A stretch of 64,000 nucleotides of DNA from Bugula neritina (Eukaryota > Bryozoa > Gymnolaemata > Cheilostomatida > Bugulidae): positions 8,676,429 to 8,740,428 of the forward strand of contig OZ037769.1 of NCBI GenBank assembly GCA_964035545.1, written 5' to 3'. Below, piece after piece: positions 48,254 through 61,765 of the stretch; the stretch's first letter is position 1; every line of letters begins with the position of its first letter. The notes under the pieces were generated by a model. That model was given only the letters and a program-made list of their open reading frames with translations. It had not been told where the DNA came from and ran no database searches. The position numbers and the translations under genes were made by a program.

Positions 48254-51084
48254 ATGGCATCCAACTTTCAGCTAAATCTTCCTGAACAGAAAACACCTAC
48301 AAAACTGAGGGAATTATGTAATGAGCTCTTATCTTCACCCCTATCGCTGAAACCAGACAATGAGTCTATGGTATCTATGGTCAATACTGGAGGGGTACAT
48401 ATAGCGTCCCTGAGAACTCCTACTAAAGGATTTCCTCCAAAGAATATTGCACCCAAGCATTTAGTTAGTTTGCCTTCTAAAATATATATCAAGGTAAGGC
48501 TTGATTAGTAGGAGTACCAACAAAAATACTTCCAACCAATTTTGTTTCTCTGGGAGTTATCTTCTCTGTAGCAGAAGCTTTTTATGTAAACATATACAGC
48601 TTGCACTACATGTTCTGAAATGCTAAAAATAGCACCCTTTCAGCCATAATTGAGCCTTTATTACACTTACTCACTTGAAAATTTGCACTTCTCTGGTATA
48701 TAAATTGCTCTGTTGCAAAACTTATTCAAGCTGTGGTAGTTTCTAAATTGCCAATAGATGACATTGGCAAAGGTCTGCTGAATAATATGAACATGAAGTT
48801 AGACTCATTCCATCCTGTAAACTGTATACCTATGCGCTGTAAGCATTCAAATCCTATTGGCAGGATATTATTCTCTATGTGAGGCAACTTTTACAATTAA
48901 TTCTCAAAATATTTTATATGTAACTCATAGGAGAAAACGTTCAAACTTATAGACTAAAGTTATAACTACATTAATTTATATTGTAATGTTTTAAAATGTA
49001 GCAGGATGTCGGTTTTTTTCTAGAAGCCTAATATAAATGAGAATTAGAAGCTGCTTTGTTGGAGTCATGGAAAAATAGAATATATAGATATATTTTTTAA
49101 TATAATAGTTTTATATTAAAATTAGCTAATTGATATTTAGTTTTCAACATAATAAATTATTATTGTTTTAAAAATTTCTTTTTTAACTTTCATGCCCCCT
49201 AAAATACATTTTACAGTAACTTTAGGAGTGTTTTATGCAAGTTGTTGGAGTTTTCACCACCACATCATGAGCTGAGATGAAAGTAATAAGAGTTAAATGA
49301 GAAAATAATATATTTTTAGAGCTTTCTGTTGAAAGTCAACTACAACTAAATGTTTAAGTCCAGGGAACTCTGAATTTTAACTGAAGTTGGAGTTTTGTAG
49401 TGACTTCAAGGACTTTACACTAGAGTTTGGAATTGATTATTTCATGTAATTTCATGAGCTATGTCATACAAAGGTGTGACTGTAAGAAAGACCACTAAGT
49501 ATATATCACCATTGAGTTGTCAAATAACTGGCAGATAGCAATTCATCAATGAGTTTTTAATTAAGATGTATGCAGAGTAACTTTAGTAAGCTTTAGTGGA
49601 ACTTGCATGCTTGGCATATACAGTATCTATTGTATTAAAGTAGCATTAAGAGTTTCCAACACTAGAGAAACTATATTCACACTATTTATTTAAAAATGCA
49701 CCTATTTTGGCTTTCAACTGGTTACAAACACACAGTTTCACAGTTTGTTGTCTGCAGTATTGAATACAAAGTAAATAACTTGACCTGTGAAAATAAGTCT
49801 TTCAAACCTAAAGTTTTTAGATTATGGATATTTTCCTTGCTACAACTTGTTATTTTGATGTTGCATACAACTAATTTTAAAAACTGATATGTTATTAAAT
49901 AGGGGTAGTGCATAAATATTATTTATCTTTTAAATGATATAAACTTTTTATTGTCCCAGAAAAAAGCTACCGGTGTTATTCGGGCTATGTAAGTCTATAT
50001 AATTATGTAGGCGTGTTATGTTTCTATCATAGACTTCACCAAGTAAAAGCAAGCCACCTATGGCCTGCGCTAGCCATATGAGAGATCGGGCTGAGACCGC
50101 ACGTTTTAACTATCAATCTGGGGATAGCAACATTAATGGCAGAATACAATATATACGTGTTGTTAATAGCCAAGGTTAGTAATATTACTTATATACATAC
50201 ACAATGAAGTTTTTACTAACACTTTTTTTGAAAATATTCACTATGTATGCAATATTCATATTATATTCAATAATGATATATTACTATGTTTAAATTTAAA
50301 CCATTGCACTGTGATAAACTTAATTAGAGCATATCACCTTCTCGCATGTACTTTAATGCATCTGATTTCTTTGCTATATCCAACAGAAACATGCTGATGC
50401 GTGTCTTTTCTTGCTACATAATTTGTGTGTCAAGCTAAGACAATTAAATTTTGTAGTACAAACTACTCAAAAAAAATTTAAAATCATCACAATGTAGTAA
50501 TGAGCTCGCATTTCACTTGCATCTCAGTATACACAATATATATTTATAATGATAGCGAAAATAAAACCGCTAATATCATTACCATAACTTTTTTCATATT
50601 TATTAATGTTGTTATTGTTAAATAATATCCTATTAATACCATTACTAACAGACTTCAGTACCTTTAGTACCAACTGTGCTGTTCAAGTACTACTGAAGGT
50701 AACTCGCCATGGCTACTGAGCAGTTCTCTATATACAGGAGAGGGTCAGGTGGTGCCAGCCACACAGCATGTCATTCCACCTGCAGGACAATCTGCTCAGA
50801 CAATTCCCAACGGCATTTATAAACATCAGCAACCTTCACAACCCAACTCTCTACACCAAGCTCAACCTCAATATCAGCAGCATGTGATACACTCTCAGGG
50901 GCCACAGGCTTCTCACACAGGAAGTAACAGACAATCTCATGGTAGGTTATTGGCAGTTCTGATAATACTGATAGTAGTAATAGTGGTAGTGGTAATAGTA
51001 GTGGTGGTAGTAGTGGTGGTAGTAGTAGTAGTGGTAGTAGTAGTGGTGGTAGTGGTAGTAGTAGTAATGGTAGTAGTGATGGTG

Positions 51085-51118
<34 letters not shown>

Positions 51119-53791
51119 AAGTTTTCTAGTACTAGTGCAATTGATTATAATTGGTTACCACTAGTAACAGTTGTATTTACAGTAGATAGGCTAACAGGTT
51201 CTATAACCATAATATTTAAGTAGAAATTATACTACTACAGTGTTTTCTAGCATACCCACTGCTTCTAATGGTAATTTATACATTACAGATCTGATTATGC
51301 TAAGTATACATGCTTTAATCTACCTCTTTATACATCTTGCTCTTGAAGCTTTAAGCATGTGTTTAGTTTGGCTAAGTCACCATATTATGGTAAATGGTTA
51401 TTGTCTATGTAACAGCAAAACTCAATCTTAAGGAATCTTGTTGACAAATTTACCATAACCTTATATTCTGAACCACAAAATTCTTGGTTTTACTCTGCTG
51501 ACACATGAAATCATACTTTCACTTCATGCATCATGTTTGCATTGATGTCTAGGAAACACAGCTCAAAGAGTGCTACTACCTGCAGGCAAACCTCAGACTA
51601 TTAGAATATCTGCATCACAGTTGCTGCCAAACACCACTATACTGTCTAATAACAACTCCAATGGACAGATGCTGACTCTGCTACCTTCAAACCAAACGGT
51701 GATGCAAAGGGTATAACCATTTTACTAATATGTACATTTTTAACATAAATTTATTCAACATCAACTATACTCAATATCGTAGACATTATTTGTAATTTTC
51801 AAAAAAAAAGATCTCACTTGAGTTCTATAGACATCGTTTCGGAAATGCAGAATGCTGTCTTTGCCTTCCTTCTCGGTCTATTTCTATCACTTCCGTTACA
51901 ACGCTACTCACATTCGATTGAACTATGAGTACATAATTACGTTACTGAAGGCACCTGTAGTCAAGCAAGTTTACCCTGGAATAGCACAACAGCAGCAGCA
52001 TGTATTGCACACCACAGATGCAGGTCATCATGAGTCTGCTATACTAGAGCCAGCACTGAGCAACTTCCCACCCGCAGGTCACATTGCCACAGCTACACCG
52101 GCAGCACCAGACACCAGCAAACTCAAGAAACCCTGCAATTGCACAAAGTCGCAGTGTCTCAAGCTGTAAGTCGCTGCAGTGTTTTCTATTCATTATTTCT
52201 GTAATTGAAAGAAGTTTGCTTATAGATGGACATAAAATCATTTCAGGTTGCGAATTTAAATTTCTCTTTGGTTTGATTAAAGGATAGCTCAACTTCCTGA
52301 CACTTTATATTAAAAGTAATACCTCCTAAAATTCCTAAAAGTTTCAGCTATCTATGTAATATCATGCAGAAAGCTTTACAAAGACAGAGGTCGTTTAGTT
52401 TACTAAATGAAACACCTCGTCCTGCTAGATTGGAATTTTCCCATGGAGTTAGTGGATATATTTATACATACAGGTACTGTGACTGCTTTGCGAATGGTGA
52501 ATTCTGTTCGAACTGTAATTGTCAAAACTGCTTCAATAACTTGGAGCATGAGGACGAAAGACAGAAGGCCGTCAAGCAGTGTCTGGAAAGGAATCCCCAA
52601 GCTTTTCACCCCAAAATAGGTGCACATCTTTCGGTTGCTTGCTTTAATGTTATTATGTGATTTGTTGTCCAAACCTTGTTTTTCACTTATTCGTCATATT
52701 CAAGAACTAGTATGTACAATATGCACTCAACAATACATTGAATATGTTTATTGCATACAAGCATTAGTGATTCATTAAATCTTACTGCATAAACGGTATA
52801 TGCAAATACTTCTTTTAACTTGTAAAATGAGCTACATTAGCTTTCTCCTCTTTTTATCACAAAAAGGGGCTCGAAGCTGTTTGCTAAACTTATAGGCCTT
52901 TTATTAAGAGTAGCATTAATAGCTTGACGGTTTTTGTCCAAATTATATAACAATATATATATGTTATATGAATTCTTACACGTTGAAGGTAAAGGAGCCA
53001 AAGCTGATGCGCGGCGACATCAGAAAGGATGCAACTGTAAGAGATCTGGGTGCCTGAAAAATTACTGCGAGTGCTACGAGGTTGGTATGCTATGCCATCA
53101 AGGAGAGTGTGTGTAACTTGTGTGTGCGTGTTTTTGTGTTTGTAAATTGTAATTGGTCAATTCTAGTGATGTTGAACTTGTTTAAAACGTAAAATTGTCT
53201 GTAAAACAACCAGTGTTGCAATACAGTACTACACAATACAGTACAGATAATTTTTTCTTCTATCTAGTTTTACCAATAAAAATTATTAGGAGAAATATGC
53301 ATTGTATATTTTGTGTCTTTAGGCCAAAATCCCTTGTGGTAGTATTTGCAAGTGTGTTGGATGTAAAAATAGTGAAGGGATAGATGGACACCGGAGCCTG
53401 ATGAGCTTAGCTGATGCCGCTGACTTGAGACATTCTCAATTGAACACAGCTAGCAACAAGTATCTGTATGAACAGAAGTCGAGGACCCCATTGTCATTGT
53501 ATGTTCTTACTTACCTTTTGACTTGCATGCTGCACACATTCCTTTGCTGGTATAACATTTATAAATCTTGTTGAAATGTTTTGAATGAGATGAGAAAATT
53601 TTTCTCGCCGTAGATCACCCCACCACTTTCTCAAGAAATGCACCATTGAAGCCATAGCAAATTGCCTCATATTGCAATGTAAAGAAGCTGAGACTGCTAA
53701 ATGCAATGATAGTACTACAGAGAAAGTGATACTGGAGGAGTTTGGAAGGTGCCTCAGTGAACTTATACATGTCAGCAGCTCCATGAAATGA
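48254..53791 (+). CDS. LIN54: LIN54, DREAM/MuvB complex DNA-binding subunit (CXC domain)
   Basis: Nine coding exons, all phase-matched: 48254-48493, 50033-50174, 50738-50941, 51553-51710, 51951-52165, 52474-52619, 52989-53080, 53323-53498, 53614-53791 (TGA); 516 residues. ATG 48254 is fixed by an in-frame TAG two codons upstream. The N-terminal half is low-complexity and Gln/Pro/Thr-rich with a conserved [11 protein letters not shown] patch. The DNA-binding part is a tandem CXC (tesmin/TSO1) domain: first [14 protein letters not shown] then [19 protein letters not shown]; the linker [11 protein letters not shown]; second [19 protein letters not shown] then [16 protein letters not shown]-terminal helical region ([14 protein letters not shown]) follows. 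LIN54 binds CHR promoter elements for the DREAM and MYB-MuvB complexes that switch cell-cycle genes. Vertebrate LIN54 is about 750 residues; this one is shorter in the N-terminal region. A candidate AATAAA lies at 54613. Confidence 0.96.
50960..51120 (+). repeat. (GTA/GTG)n imperfect trinucleotide repeat in a LIN54 intron
   Basis: About 160 bp of interspersed GTA and GTG triplets with a few ATG interruptions. It starts shortly after the donor of LIN54 exon 3 (50941). The long poly-Val reading frame here is intronic. Confidence 0.9.
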
Positions 53792-54920
53792 TCCACCAAA
53801 GAGATTTGCTTATTGCAGTTGCATACTCATTGAAGCTATTCATGACCCGACTGTTTAATGGTTTCCCTCCCCAAATGATCTCCATGTGCACAATTTACCC
53901 GACAACCTCTATTTACACACATAAAAGACAATCCCAACAGGTTTTCACCTTTGTATTTAATGGTTGTATATAGTTTCCACTAATTTTTAAAGTAAATTAT
54001 TTATTAGCACACATGTAGAGTGTATTTTAAATTCCACCCCAGATTATATTGTGATTGTAGTTAATACTAGTACACATGTTATGCATATGATATACGGCGT
54101 GTCCCATTCTCTGTGATATTTAGACTTTTACATGAGTTGTTTTAGAATTTGTGATATTTTGTTTGCAATGTATGTTATAAACAGAGTAGTCCTATTATAG
54201 TGTTTGTAGATGTTATAAAATCTCATGTCATGCACAAATGGCATCTGGTGGCATTTGTTGCATGTTCAGCTGTGAAAATATATGTGTAATATCTAATCAG
54301 GTTTCTTTTCTTTTGCTATATGCCAAATTACTGCACTGATCTTGAACTACTGTAGATATTATTATAGCAGATTTTTACATATGCATTCTCGTTGCTCTGC
54401 TTGCTAATTGAAATTGAATGCCATATCATGCTATAATTGCTACTTCGCCACAATAGAAACAAATTCTTAGCACAATCAAAAAACCGGTCCATAGGATGAA
54501 GCTGATAAACATATTCAAGAGTTAACCATGGTTGCAATGAAGATGTGCTAATATTTAATTTATTGGGAGCTATTTTAGACTGCTGTGTAGTGGTCAGTTA
54601 AGTTTGAGAACTAATAAAATGGTTTTCAACTCGTAACACTGTTTTTCAAAATAATTTGTACATGATGTTGCTATGTCTCAATTTATTGTGGTAAAATAAA
54701 TTTATAATGTAGAAAGCTATGAAAATAGTGAGTATATTTACAAGTAATGGAATATGTTTATGAACACCATATTGGTGGTTATTATAAGCCAATTTAGTTA
54801 GATTATAATGAAACAAACAAACATATGCTTGAATAAAATCCATATTCTCCATATAAAAATAACCTTATGTGAGCCTTCAAATAAGAAAACTTAAACCATA
54901 TCATTGCTATAGCAAGAATC
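53792..54920. other. LIN54 3' UTR and convergent spacer
   Basis: No other gene seen. AATAAA at 54613-54618 is a candidate polyadenylation signal for LIN54. TTTATT near 54679 could serve the minus-strand Maf gene. Confidence 0.5.
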
Positions 54921-55280
54921 CTAGCCTAATCTCTCATCAGACTTTGAAAGCCTTTCCAGCTGTTTCGACTTGAATCTAAGCAAGGCAGCATACTTCCGGT
55001 TCATTTCTCCAACATCCTTTTGCATTTGACTTGATTCTTTCTGAAGGAGTGCAATATCTTTTTCAAGAGCTTTCTTTTCATTTTCCAAAATGTCTTTTTG
55101 AGATAATCGTTTTTCTCGACAATTGGCAGCATAACCACGGTTCTTCAACGTTCTTCTTCGTTGCTTTAGATTTAAGACCTGCTCCTTGTTCTTCCCTTTC
55201 AGCAGCTTATTTAGATCTTTCACAGATAATCCAATCAACTCCTCATCAGAAATAAACATGTTGGACATCACATCAACATC
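54921..55280 (-). CDS. Small Maf-type bZIP transcription factor, last exon
   Basis: The minus-strand exon starts after a TAG acceptor (55280) and ends at a stop codon at 54921-54923, about 119 codons. It contains the Maf extended homology region ([20 protein letters not shown]), the basic region ([21 protein letters not shown]) with the Maf-specific Tyr in NRGYAANC, and a leucine zipper ([20 protein letters not shown] and on). Ending soon after the zipper, without a large activation domain, it matches small Mafs (MafF/G/K) rather than large ones. Small Mafs bind MARE/ARE sites as homodimers or with CNC/Bach partners. The first coding exon should lie upstream (above 55281) but was not identified. 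Confidence 0.93.
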   Translation of the reverse strand, partial: DVDVMSNMFISDEELIGLSVKDLNKLLKGKNKEQVLNLKQRRRTLKNRGYAANCREKRLSQKDILENEKKALEKDIALLQKESSQMQKDVGEMNRKYAALLRFKSKQLERLSKSDERLG

Positions 55281-55799
55281 CTACAATGTAATGCTTATAA
55301 TATATCATATATGAGACACACTGATCCAGGTTCAACTAGTAACTGGTAACAAAAAGCATAACTGCTAATCTGAAAATTTAAAAGGAATTTCGCAACTCAA
55401 CATGTCTTCTGCCAGCATAATATTAACTAACTTATCAATGATTATTACATCCATACTGGGTACATGAGCTTATTATGTATTTCTAACAGGCTTTGACATT
55501 AAGTAACTAAGTGAGTGATTTCATGAGTGTTTTATTCGACTTACAATATAAATGTTGTGACAATATGAAATTGAAGCTTAAAAGCATCAATATAGGAAGC
55601 ACAGAGCCAATAACATATAAGTCAGACTTTTAATATTGTACATGAATAATTATAAATGTTAAACAACAGTTGCAAAATTAAGCTGCTTAGTTTGAAAATT
55701 TTCATTAGCCTAAATGCTTTCGATAACCATGTAGAATTTGGTAGAAGATTCAATTTTTATTTTCTAAGTCCAAAAACAAAAATACCACTATTCTAGCTG
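55281..55799. other. Intron or upstream region of the small Maf gene
   Basis: AT-rich; no exon with a start codon and a matching donor could be singled out. Confidence 0.4.
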
Positions 55800-56850
55800 T
55801 AGAACTAGTATTCTATATCTATATAATAATAACAATATCGATAATGAGTATGACAGAATGAGATATTCTTATTAGTAATGATAATGTCTCCTACAAGACC
55901 TGGACTAGTATAGGCCTGACTTCCTAATCTTATCAATAGTAGAGTAATACTCATACCACAAGGCACGATGTCAAGGCCAAATATATCCATAAACTACAAA
56001 GTATATCACTATAGCCACATATATGCAAGAACAGGTTATGAGAATAGCCATAGGTACAACCCTAAGAATGAATTAAACTTACTAACTTTCCCTACTAGTA
56101 TGACTATGACTATGAGTATGACCACCATAATGACTTTGACCGAACTAGAACTTTTATTTTTATACTTTTATTTTAGTTATACAACTTATAAGTTATTGAG
56201 TAATAGTTATGGTGAGGTGTAAAAATAAAAGTGCTTTGAGTTTAAATTCAACTGATAATCATAATGAAAACAATATAGGCCAGTTTAACCTTATTTCATG
56301 CACTTTTACTTACAGTCAATGTTGTTGTTAGAAACTGAGTATTACACTTACAGTTAACCACTAGTTACTTTTAGTGCTACTGTTGGTCACTTAATGAGTA
56401 CTGACTACTTTACTCCACCAGTAGCATCAGCAACTAAATAATTTAGTTACTTACAAGTGTTGCTAATTGCTGTTACTGTTAGTGTTACTATTGGTGTAAT
56501 ACTTACTCAATGTCATTGATTAGGAAACTATTATTACTGTGACAGGTTACGAGAATTGATATTATCAGTTTGAGTCAAGTTTAAACGTAATGGTGATGTT
56601 AGTGTTACAGTTAATGTTATGAGTAAATCAACAATACTAAAAGTAAATCTAATATTAATAGTAATACTAATGCCTAAAGTAAAAGTTGATAATAGTATAT
56701 CACCATAGGTATATACTATATACAAATACTTATAGTGATAATGATATACTATGGTTTTAGTATAATAATAATTAATATATCAAATATTAATACAGTTATA
56801 CTTACAGTTATAATACTTACACAAACTTACTCGAAGTGATCATCACACTA
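55800..56850. repeat. Degenerate short-motif repeat field
   Basis: Quasi-hexameric motifs (TATGACTATGAGTATGACC, TTAGTGTTACTATTGG, AATATTAATAGTAATACT) spread over 1 kb. It abuts the 3' end of the minus-strand LINE at 56900. Confidence 0.7.
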
Positions 56851-56899
56851 GACCACCCTAGAGGGAGGAAGGGGTGTGCCGCATATGGGTAATATGTTC

Positions 56900-58200
56900 G
56901 ACAGTCATTGGTCAATAGTCACACGGTTAATACTGGTTGGGCTGTATTGACTGAACAGGAACTCAACCCTGTCTATGTGGAGATCTTTGAATTATTTCTT
57001 TAATTGTGACCAATTTTCAGATTTCCAATAGTCCTTGGGAGAAAACTGTTCAGATATTTGGTACTGCTAGCCCCCACTAATCAGGGCTGGGAGCGAGTGT
57101 GTATAGTGCCGTTTATTGGTTTGTTCAGCAGGTTATTATAGGTAAAGATGAGAGCCAGATGTTGTTTTTTGTCAGAATCTTTATATATAAGGAAAAACAA
57201 TACGTCTGGTTTTCCTTCTTTGTTCAAGGGGCTGTAGGCAGAGTTTCTCCATGGCACTTTTGACATCTTCTCGGCCTTTAATATTGGCTATGAATCAGAC
57301 TGCATTTATTTGTATCTTTTTTAAGCCAGAAATATCCTTCTTGCAGGTTGGGTCCCAAGATGCGCTGGCATACTCAAGGTGTGGTAGACACAATGTTTTG
57401 TATGCAATCAACCGTGCTTGTTCAGGGGCCCAGTAGAGAGCTCTTTTAATCATACCCAATTGTCTTCTAGCATTTAGTATTTTATTTGATATGTTTGTTG
57501 AACCTGCCATCTGATTCAGGGTGAAACCCAAGTATTTTGTAGTCTACATAATGTAACACTGATCCATTCAATGTGTAATTGGGAATATCTCCTACAGAGT
57601 TAAAACTTATTAATTTGCTTTTAATGGTGTTAAATGACATACTCCCCTTATCTAACCACGAACCAAAAAAAATCTAGATTTCTCTGGAACCTGCTGCAGT
57701 CACTATCTATCCTAGTAGACAAAGGTGTCATCAGCAAACAAGGCACATGTGCAATCATAACAGCCAGGTAAGTAGGTCATTAATAAAAATAAGGAATAGT
57801 ACTGGCCCTAAATCCAATCCTTGTGGCACACCTAAGGTAACTGGTAATGGATCCGAGGTGTGATCTTGCAAAACCACTCTCTGTGTACGATTGGTTAAGA
57901 AAGTATTTTTCCAGTGTAGGATGTATTCATTCAAATGCACAATTTCTGAAAGCTTTTTTATTAGAAAGGAAGGAGGCACTCCATCAAATGCTTTAGTGAA
58001 GTCCAAAACAGTTGCATGGACAATTTGGTGTATATCTGTAGAATGAAGTATATCGTGCATGGTTGCACAGATTTGTGTTTCACAAGAGAGGCTTTTTCTA
58101 AACCCATGCTACCTACTGTTTAGCTTAGTGTCAAGTTTTTCCATCAGCAAGTTTCTCAATACCAAATGCCTCAACATCTTACAACTACAAGGAATAGTTG
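56900..58200 (-). pseudogene. Non-LTR retrotransposon (CR1/Jockey-type LINE), RT domain, decayed
   Basis: Minus-strand RT motifs in order from about 58180: HGFRKSLSCETQIC after one stop, VLDFTKAFDGVPPSFLIKKL, GVPQGLDLGPVLFLIFINDL, and the catalytic FADDTFVY (near 57735). The thumb region then reads RRQLGMIKRALYWAPEQARL and KTLCLPHLEYASASWDPT, followed by a C-terminal piece (LIFTYNNLLNKPINGTIHTR). Several stops and frame changes interrupt it. Its 3' side merges into the short-motif repeat at 55800-56850. It is the same general type as the fragment at 46030-47250. Confidence 0.88.
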
Positions 58201-58219
58201 TCCGTGAAATGGGTTGATA

Positions 58220-58570
58220 GTTGTACTTGTTGTTGTAGTACTAGTAATACTAATAGACTAATGCTAACACTAAGTCTAATAGTTATAGACAATATGAATA
58301 TGAATATCAATATGAATAATAAAACTAAAACTACACGTAATACTTTACTGAGTCTGATAGTAATAATAACATTAACTCAGAAATCAGAATGATTTGAATA
58401 ATAATTGAATAATACCAATGGCAATAGACATAGTGACAGTAATAGACTAATACTAATACTAATAGTAATATAATTGATTCAGTTTGAGACTTAAGTTAGA
58501 CTTAGAGTTAGTGTTACTCATACTGATACTGTTACTGTTAGTGTTAGTAACTGTAAGTCTGTTACTGTTA
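58220..58570. repeat. Degenerate short-motif repeat field
   Basis: AGTAATACTAATAGACTAAT, AATATGAATATCAATATG and GTTACTGTTAGTGTTAG type motifs on the 5' side of the LINE fragment. Confidence 0.7.
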
Positions 58571-60455
58571 CCCACCATTTCAGCTTTTATTCTCTTCTTA
58601 TTTTTTGCTGCCATTAATTAAAATTGAGAACAGGAAAAGCCGTAAATCATAAATGTTAAAACTACAAGCAATTGATTGTGATAGTTATTGCCTACAGTTT
58701 TCAGAATGAAGCATGAGACCCTAGTGATATTATTATCAATATGAATATGATTGTACTTCTACGTTACGTTCTACAAGTTTATTGCTGTAGTCGTAAATTC
58801 AATACGCAATCAACAACTTGTCTAGTAATTTAGACCTAGTTTTGAATGAGGTATTTCCTCGTGATTATTCTTATTCACTACTAACAAAAAATTATACAGA
58901 AGAACTAAATTCGAGGAAGACAGGCTTTAGTAGCTTAGCAGTGTCACGTTTATTTATATCTTCTATGGTACGAGTTAGAAAATTCCGATTGATGATGAAA
59001 GAATTTAATCGACTGCAGTTACACAACTACGATTACAGTGATCTGAAAGCTACATACTTTACAATTTACATTAGTAACTAGGAGAAGCAATGAGCATTGG
59101 AGTTGCCTTTTCCAGGACATCGTTGCACTGGCTTTTGTTAGGAGTATTCCCCTCAATCTGAGTGTAATAATATAAAAAATGAGTTCACAGATTGTCTACG
59201 ACTTGTTTTACAGATAGAATCTTTGAAATACGACAGTAGATAGAACAAAGAATACGTATAGGCTATGAGCCTGAAATGTTTCTGAGAGCATTGGTTGCAA
59301 GTTTTTGTTTTGGCAGAGCTGATAGAGATGCATGACGTTACTCAACCGTCAACACCACAAACTGGGAATTTATGATATACATAGGCTCTAGAACTTTTTT
59401 ATATTTCTGTAAACTCAGTATTCTTACTAAAAAAGCTTATATAGGTCTAGGATGCTTGTTAGAATGTCTAAAAGGGTTGGCCAAGGTGAGGGTTAGTTTA
59501 AAAGTTTTTTCAGCTAACTTTACAATTTAAAACCCGCATCATTTGCATTATGGACGACTCAAAAGTTGTTGGACATACACACAGGTTCTGCTATGACTCA
59601 ATGCATAAAAGATCTTCATATCTGTAATGATCATATATATGGCTCTATCTGGGATCTGATTAACAGAATGAACAATCTTGAGTTGTTGCTTCTTGCTCAG
59701 CTTATATTATTATTTCAAAGTGCTTAAATTACATAAATCTAATTATATTCTCTATATATAATTATTTTTAATCTCATGAATGATTATATAACAGCCTATG
59801 CATACATTTGTAAAGGTTTTACCATTTTCATACGTTAATTGTGCTTAAATATATGTGCAGTGTTGAGTTTTTTTCATTAAAAATAATATGTTATACAATG
59901 TTTTTGGAAGTACATACTTGAGTTATAATTCAACCTTTCACGCTGATCTGCAAAAGTGCTACCTCTGCACCCCTCCTTACAGATAAAGAAACTCTGACAA
60001 AAAAACTGTAAATACTGTAATTGTATGATCTCTATTGTTACATAAATTTTCTACTGCAAACTTCTTCTGCATAAACATTACTTACAAAAGATGATATGTA
60101 GGAGACTACAACAAATGGGGCATCCATAGAAATCACTTTACTGATTTGATTGAGTTTAGAGGATTGCAATAAAAAGCAAAAAACAACGCTAATTTTTATG
60201 TAATGCAAAAAAATATTCATAATTTATAACGTAATTATTGATTATTATAAATGCAGAAAATAATGTTCTACGTAAATTCCTGGTGGTAATAAAAGCTTGC
60301 ACTATTCCAACTGTTCTTAGGAAAACAACCAATCACATGTGTCAATAACATTAGCCAATCAGATCTGGAATAAATGGGCCGTACATCAACGATTATAGTA
60401 TTTGATTTTATAAAATTTCCAAATCCGCTCGAAAAAGATAGTTTACACTGCGGCT
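58571..60455. other. No recognised gene
   Basis: An 87-codon frame at 58818-59081 with a non-ATG start has no domain I know and no splice support. The rest is AT-rich with nothing recognisable. Confidence 0.5.
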
Positions 60456-61210
60456 ATGGTCTATCACAATGACAATGACAATGAGTGTGACTATCACTAT
60501 AAGTTACTAATGATAATCATTGCAGTAAATAGCAAACTCTGAAGTTGTTATTGCTCATACTGATTAAATAAAATAAATTTTGAAATAGTGAAATGGTCAA
60601 GCCCAAGGTATAATCACTCTCAATCTCATTCTCAAAGTTTTAGTTTGTTGACTGATGACTCATCTATTGTCTTATAGTTATACTTATACTAATAACTTAC
60701 ACTTATAGTTATAGTTATAGGCTTATTGGCTATTGCTAAAACTCAACTATTCTAAAAGTAAAAGTAAAACTTTTAGTTTTAGCTTAGGTTTTTTACTTTT
60801 ACTTTACAGATCTTAGATTTAAACAAGTTGAAGTTTAGGTTTTAGCTTTAAGTTTAAGTTTACCTAAAACTTAAGCTAGCACAAGTTTATGTTTTGCCTA
60901 AAAGTAAAAGTTTAACTAATACAGTAGTTGTAAATTAGTAATATTAATTCTAAAAATAAAACTAAAAGTTAAAGTAAAACTGTAAGTGTAGCTTCAACTT
61001 GTAGTTGTGAAACTAAGACTAAGAGTAAATCGAAATGTAAGTTCAACACTTTAAGTTCACTGTTGTACTTGTAGCACTATGTCTATAACTATAGTAGTGA
61101 TTATAAGTATAAGTATACCTATCACTTAGAGTTACTGTTAGCAACTATGATTATAACTTATATAAGTAATAGACAATCACTATATATATAGTAATAGTAC
61201 TACTCAAATA
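60456..61210. repeat. Degenerate short-motif repeat field, TTTTAG/AAAGTA type
   Basis: First CAATGACAATGACAATGAG, then many AAAAGTAAAAGTAAAAC, TTTTAGTTTTAGCTTAGG and TATAAGTATAAGTATACC motifs in both orientations, so locally self-complementary. It directly adjoins the mariner fragment. Confidence 0.7.
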
Positions 61211-61224
61211 GTAAAATATTTCAG

Positions 61225-61765
61225 TTTTCAATTGTACGAAGGCGATTCGAAAAGTGAAGGTGATTTTTTTTACCGTAAGTCGAGCTGTAATCGATTTAGA
61301 AACACATATCTGTCACCTCGGTACTATCTTCTTGATTTCTTTAGGATTAACATACAATTCAGTAGATTGACTGAGTAAAAAGTCACTCACAGTAGTTTTG
61401 ATTGTGTCATGAGTCTCCATGTAAATAGATATTTCTAGTGTTGAAATTTAAAGCACTAGAAGGTGCAAGAACAAAGCTGTAAAGTGAAAGTGGATGCTTT
61501 AATAGTCTCCAACCTAGTTTGTTTATGGTCTCAATGGTCTGAGTAGCAGAGCGTAACCTTGCAGTGTCTTGTTGTATAGCTACACCACGAGATTGCATGC
61601 TTATTCTCTTCTTAATATATTTCTAAACTTAGATGGGATGCACTGTTCCAATGGAAATGTCCATTAATTTAGCAATTTTCTTCCATGCTGTTACTCTCCT
61701 GACTGCCCTGACAAAAGTTTCTACAGTCTCCTAATTGACTTTTGGCCTCTCTAGATTGTTCCTTC
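61225..61765 (-). pseudogene. Mariner-like transposase fragment
   Basis: Minus-strand reading from about 61760: a helix-turn-helix piece (ERPKVN, stop, ETVETFVRAVRR ... WKKIAKLMDISIGTVHPI). Then, without the first catalytic block, IQQDTARLRSATQTIETINK and LGWRLLKHPLSLYSFVLAPS, corresponding to the QQDNARPH ... LGW-x-LL-x-HP-x-YSPDLAPSD motif of mariner/Tc1 transposases. A GAAAAGTGAAGGTGATTTTT end-like sequence lies at 61252-61271. It is internally deleted and inactive. Confidence 0.7.

Noticed and set aside
49960-49988. Possible 29-bp LIN54 exon between exons 1 and 2
   Set aside because: It has AG and GTAAGT borders, but including it puts the next exon out of frame with an early stop; skipping it gives a clean phase-0 join.
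50950-51129. Poly-Val frame following the LIN54 exon at 50738-50941
   Set aside because: It lies after a GTAGGT donor whose phase fits the next LIN54 exon; the tract is an intronic trinucleotide repeat.
58818-59081. 87-codon plus-strand frame, possible unknown exon
   Set aside because: It starts at TTG, has no recognisable motif and no convincing acceptor or donor; kept only as a note.
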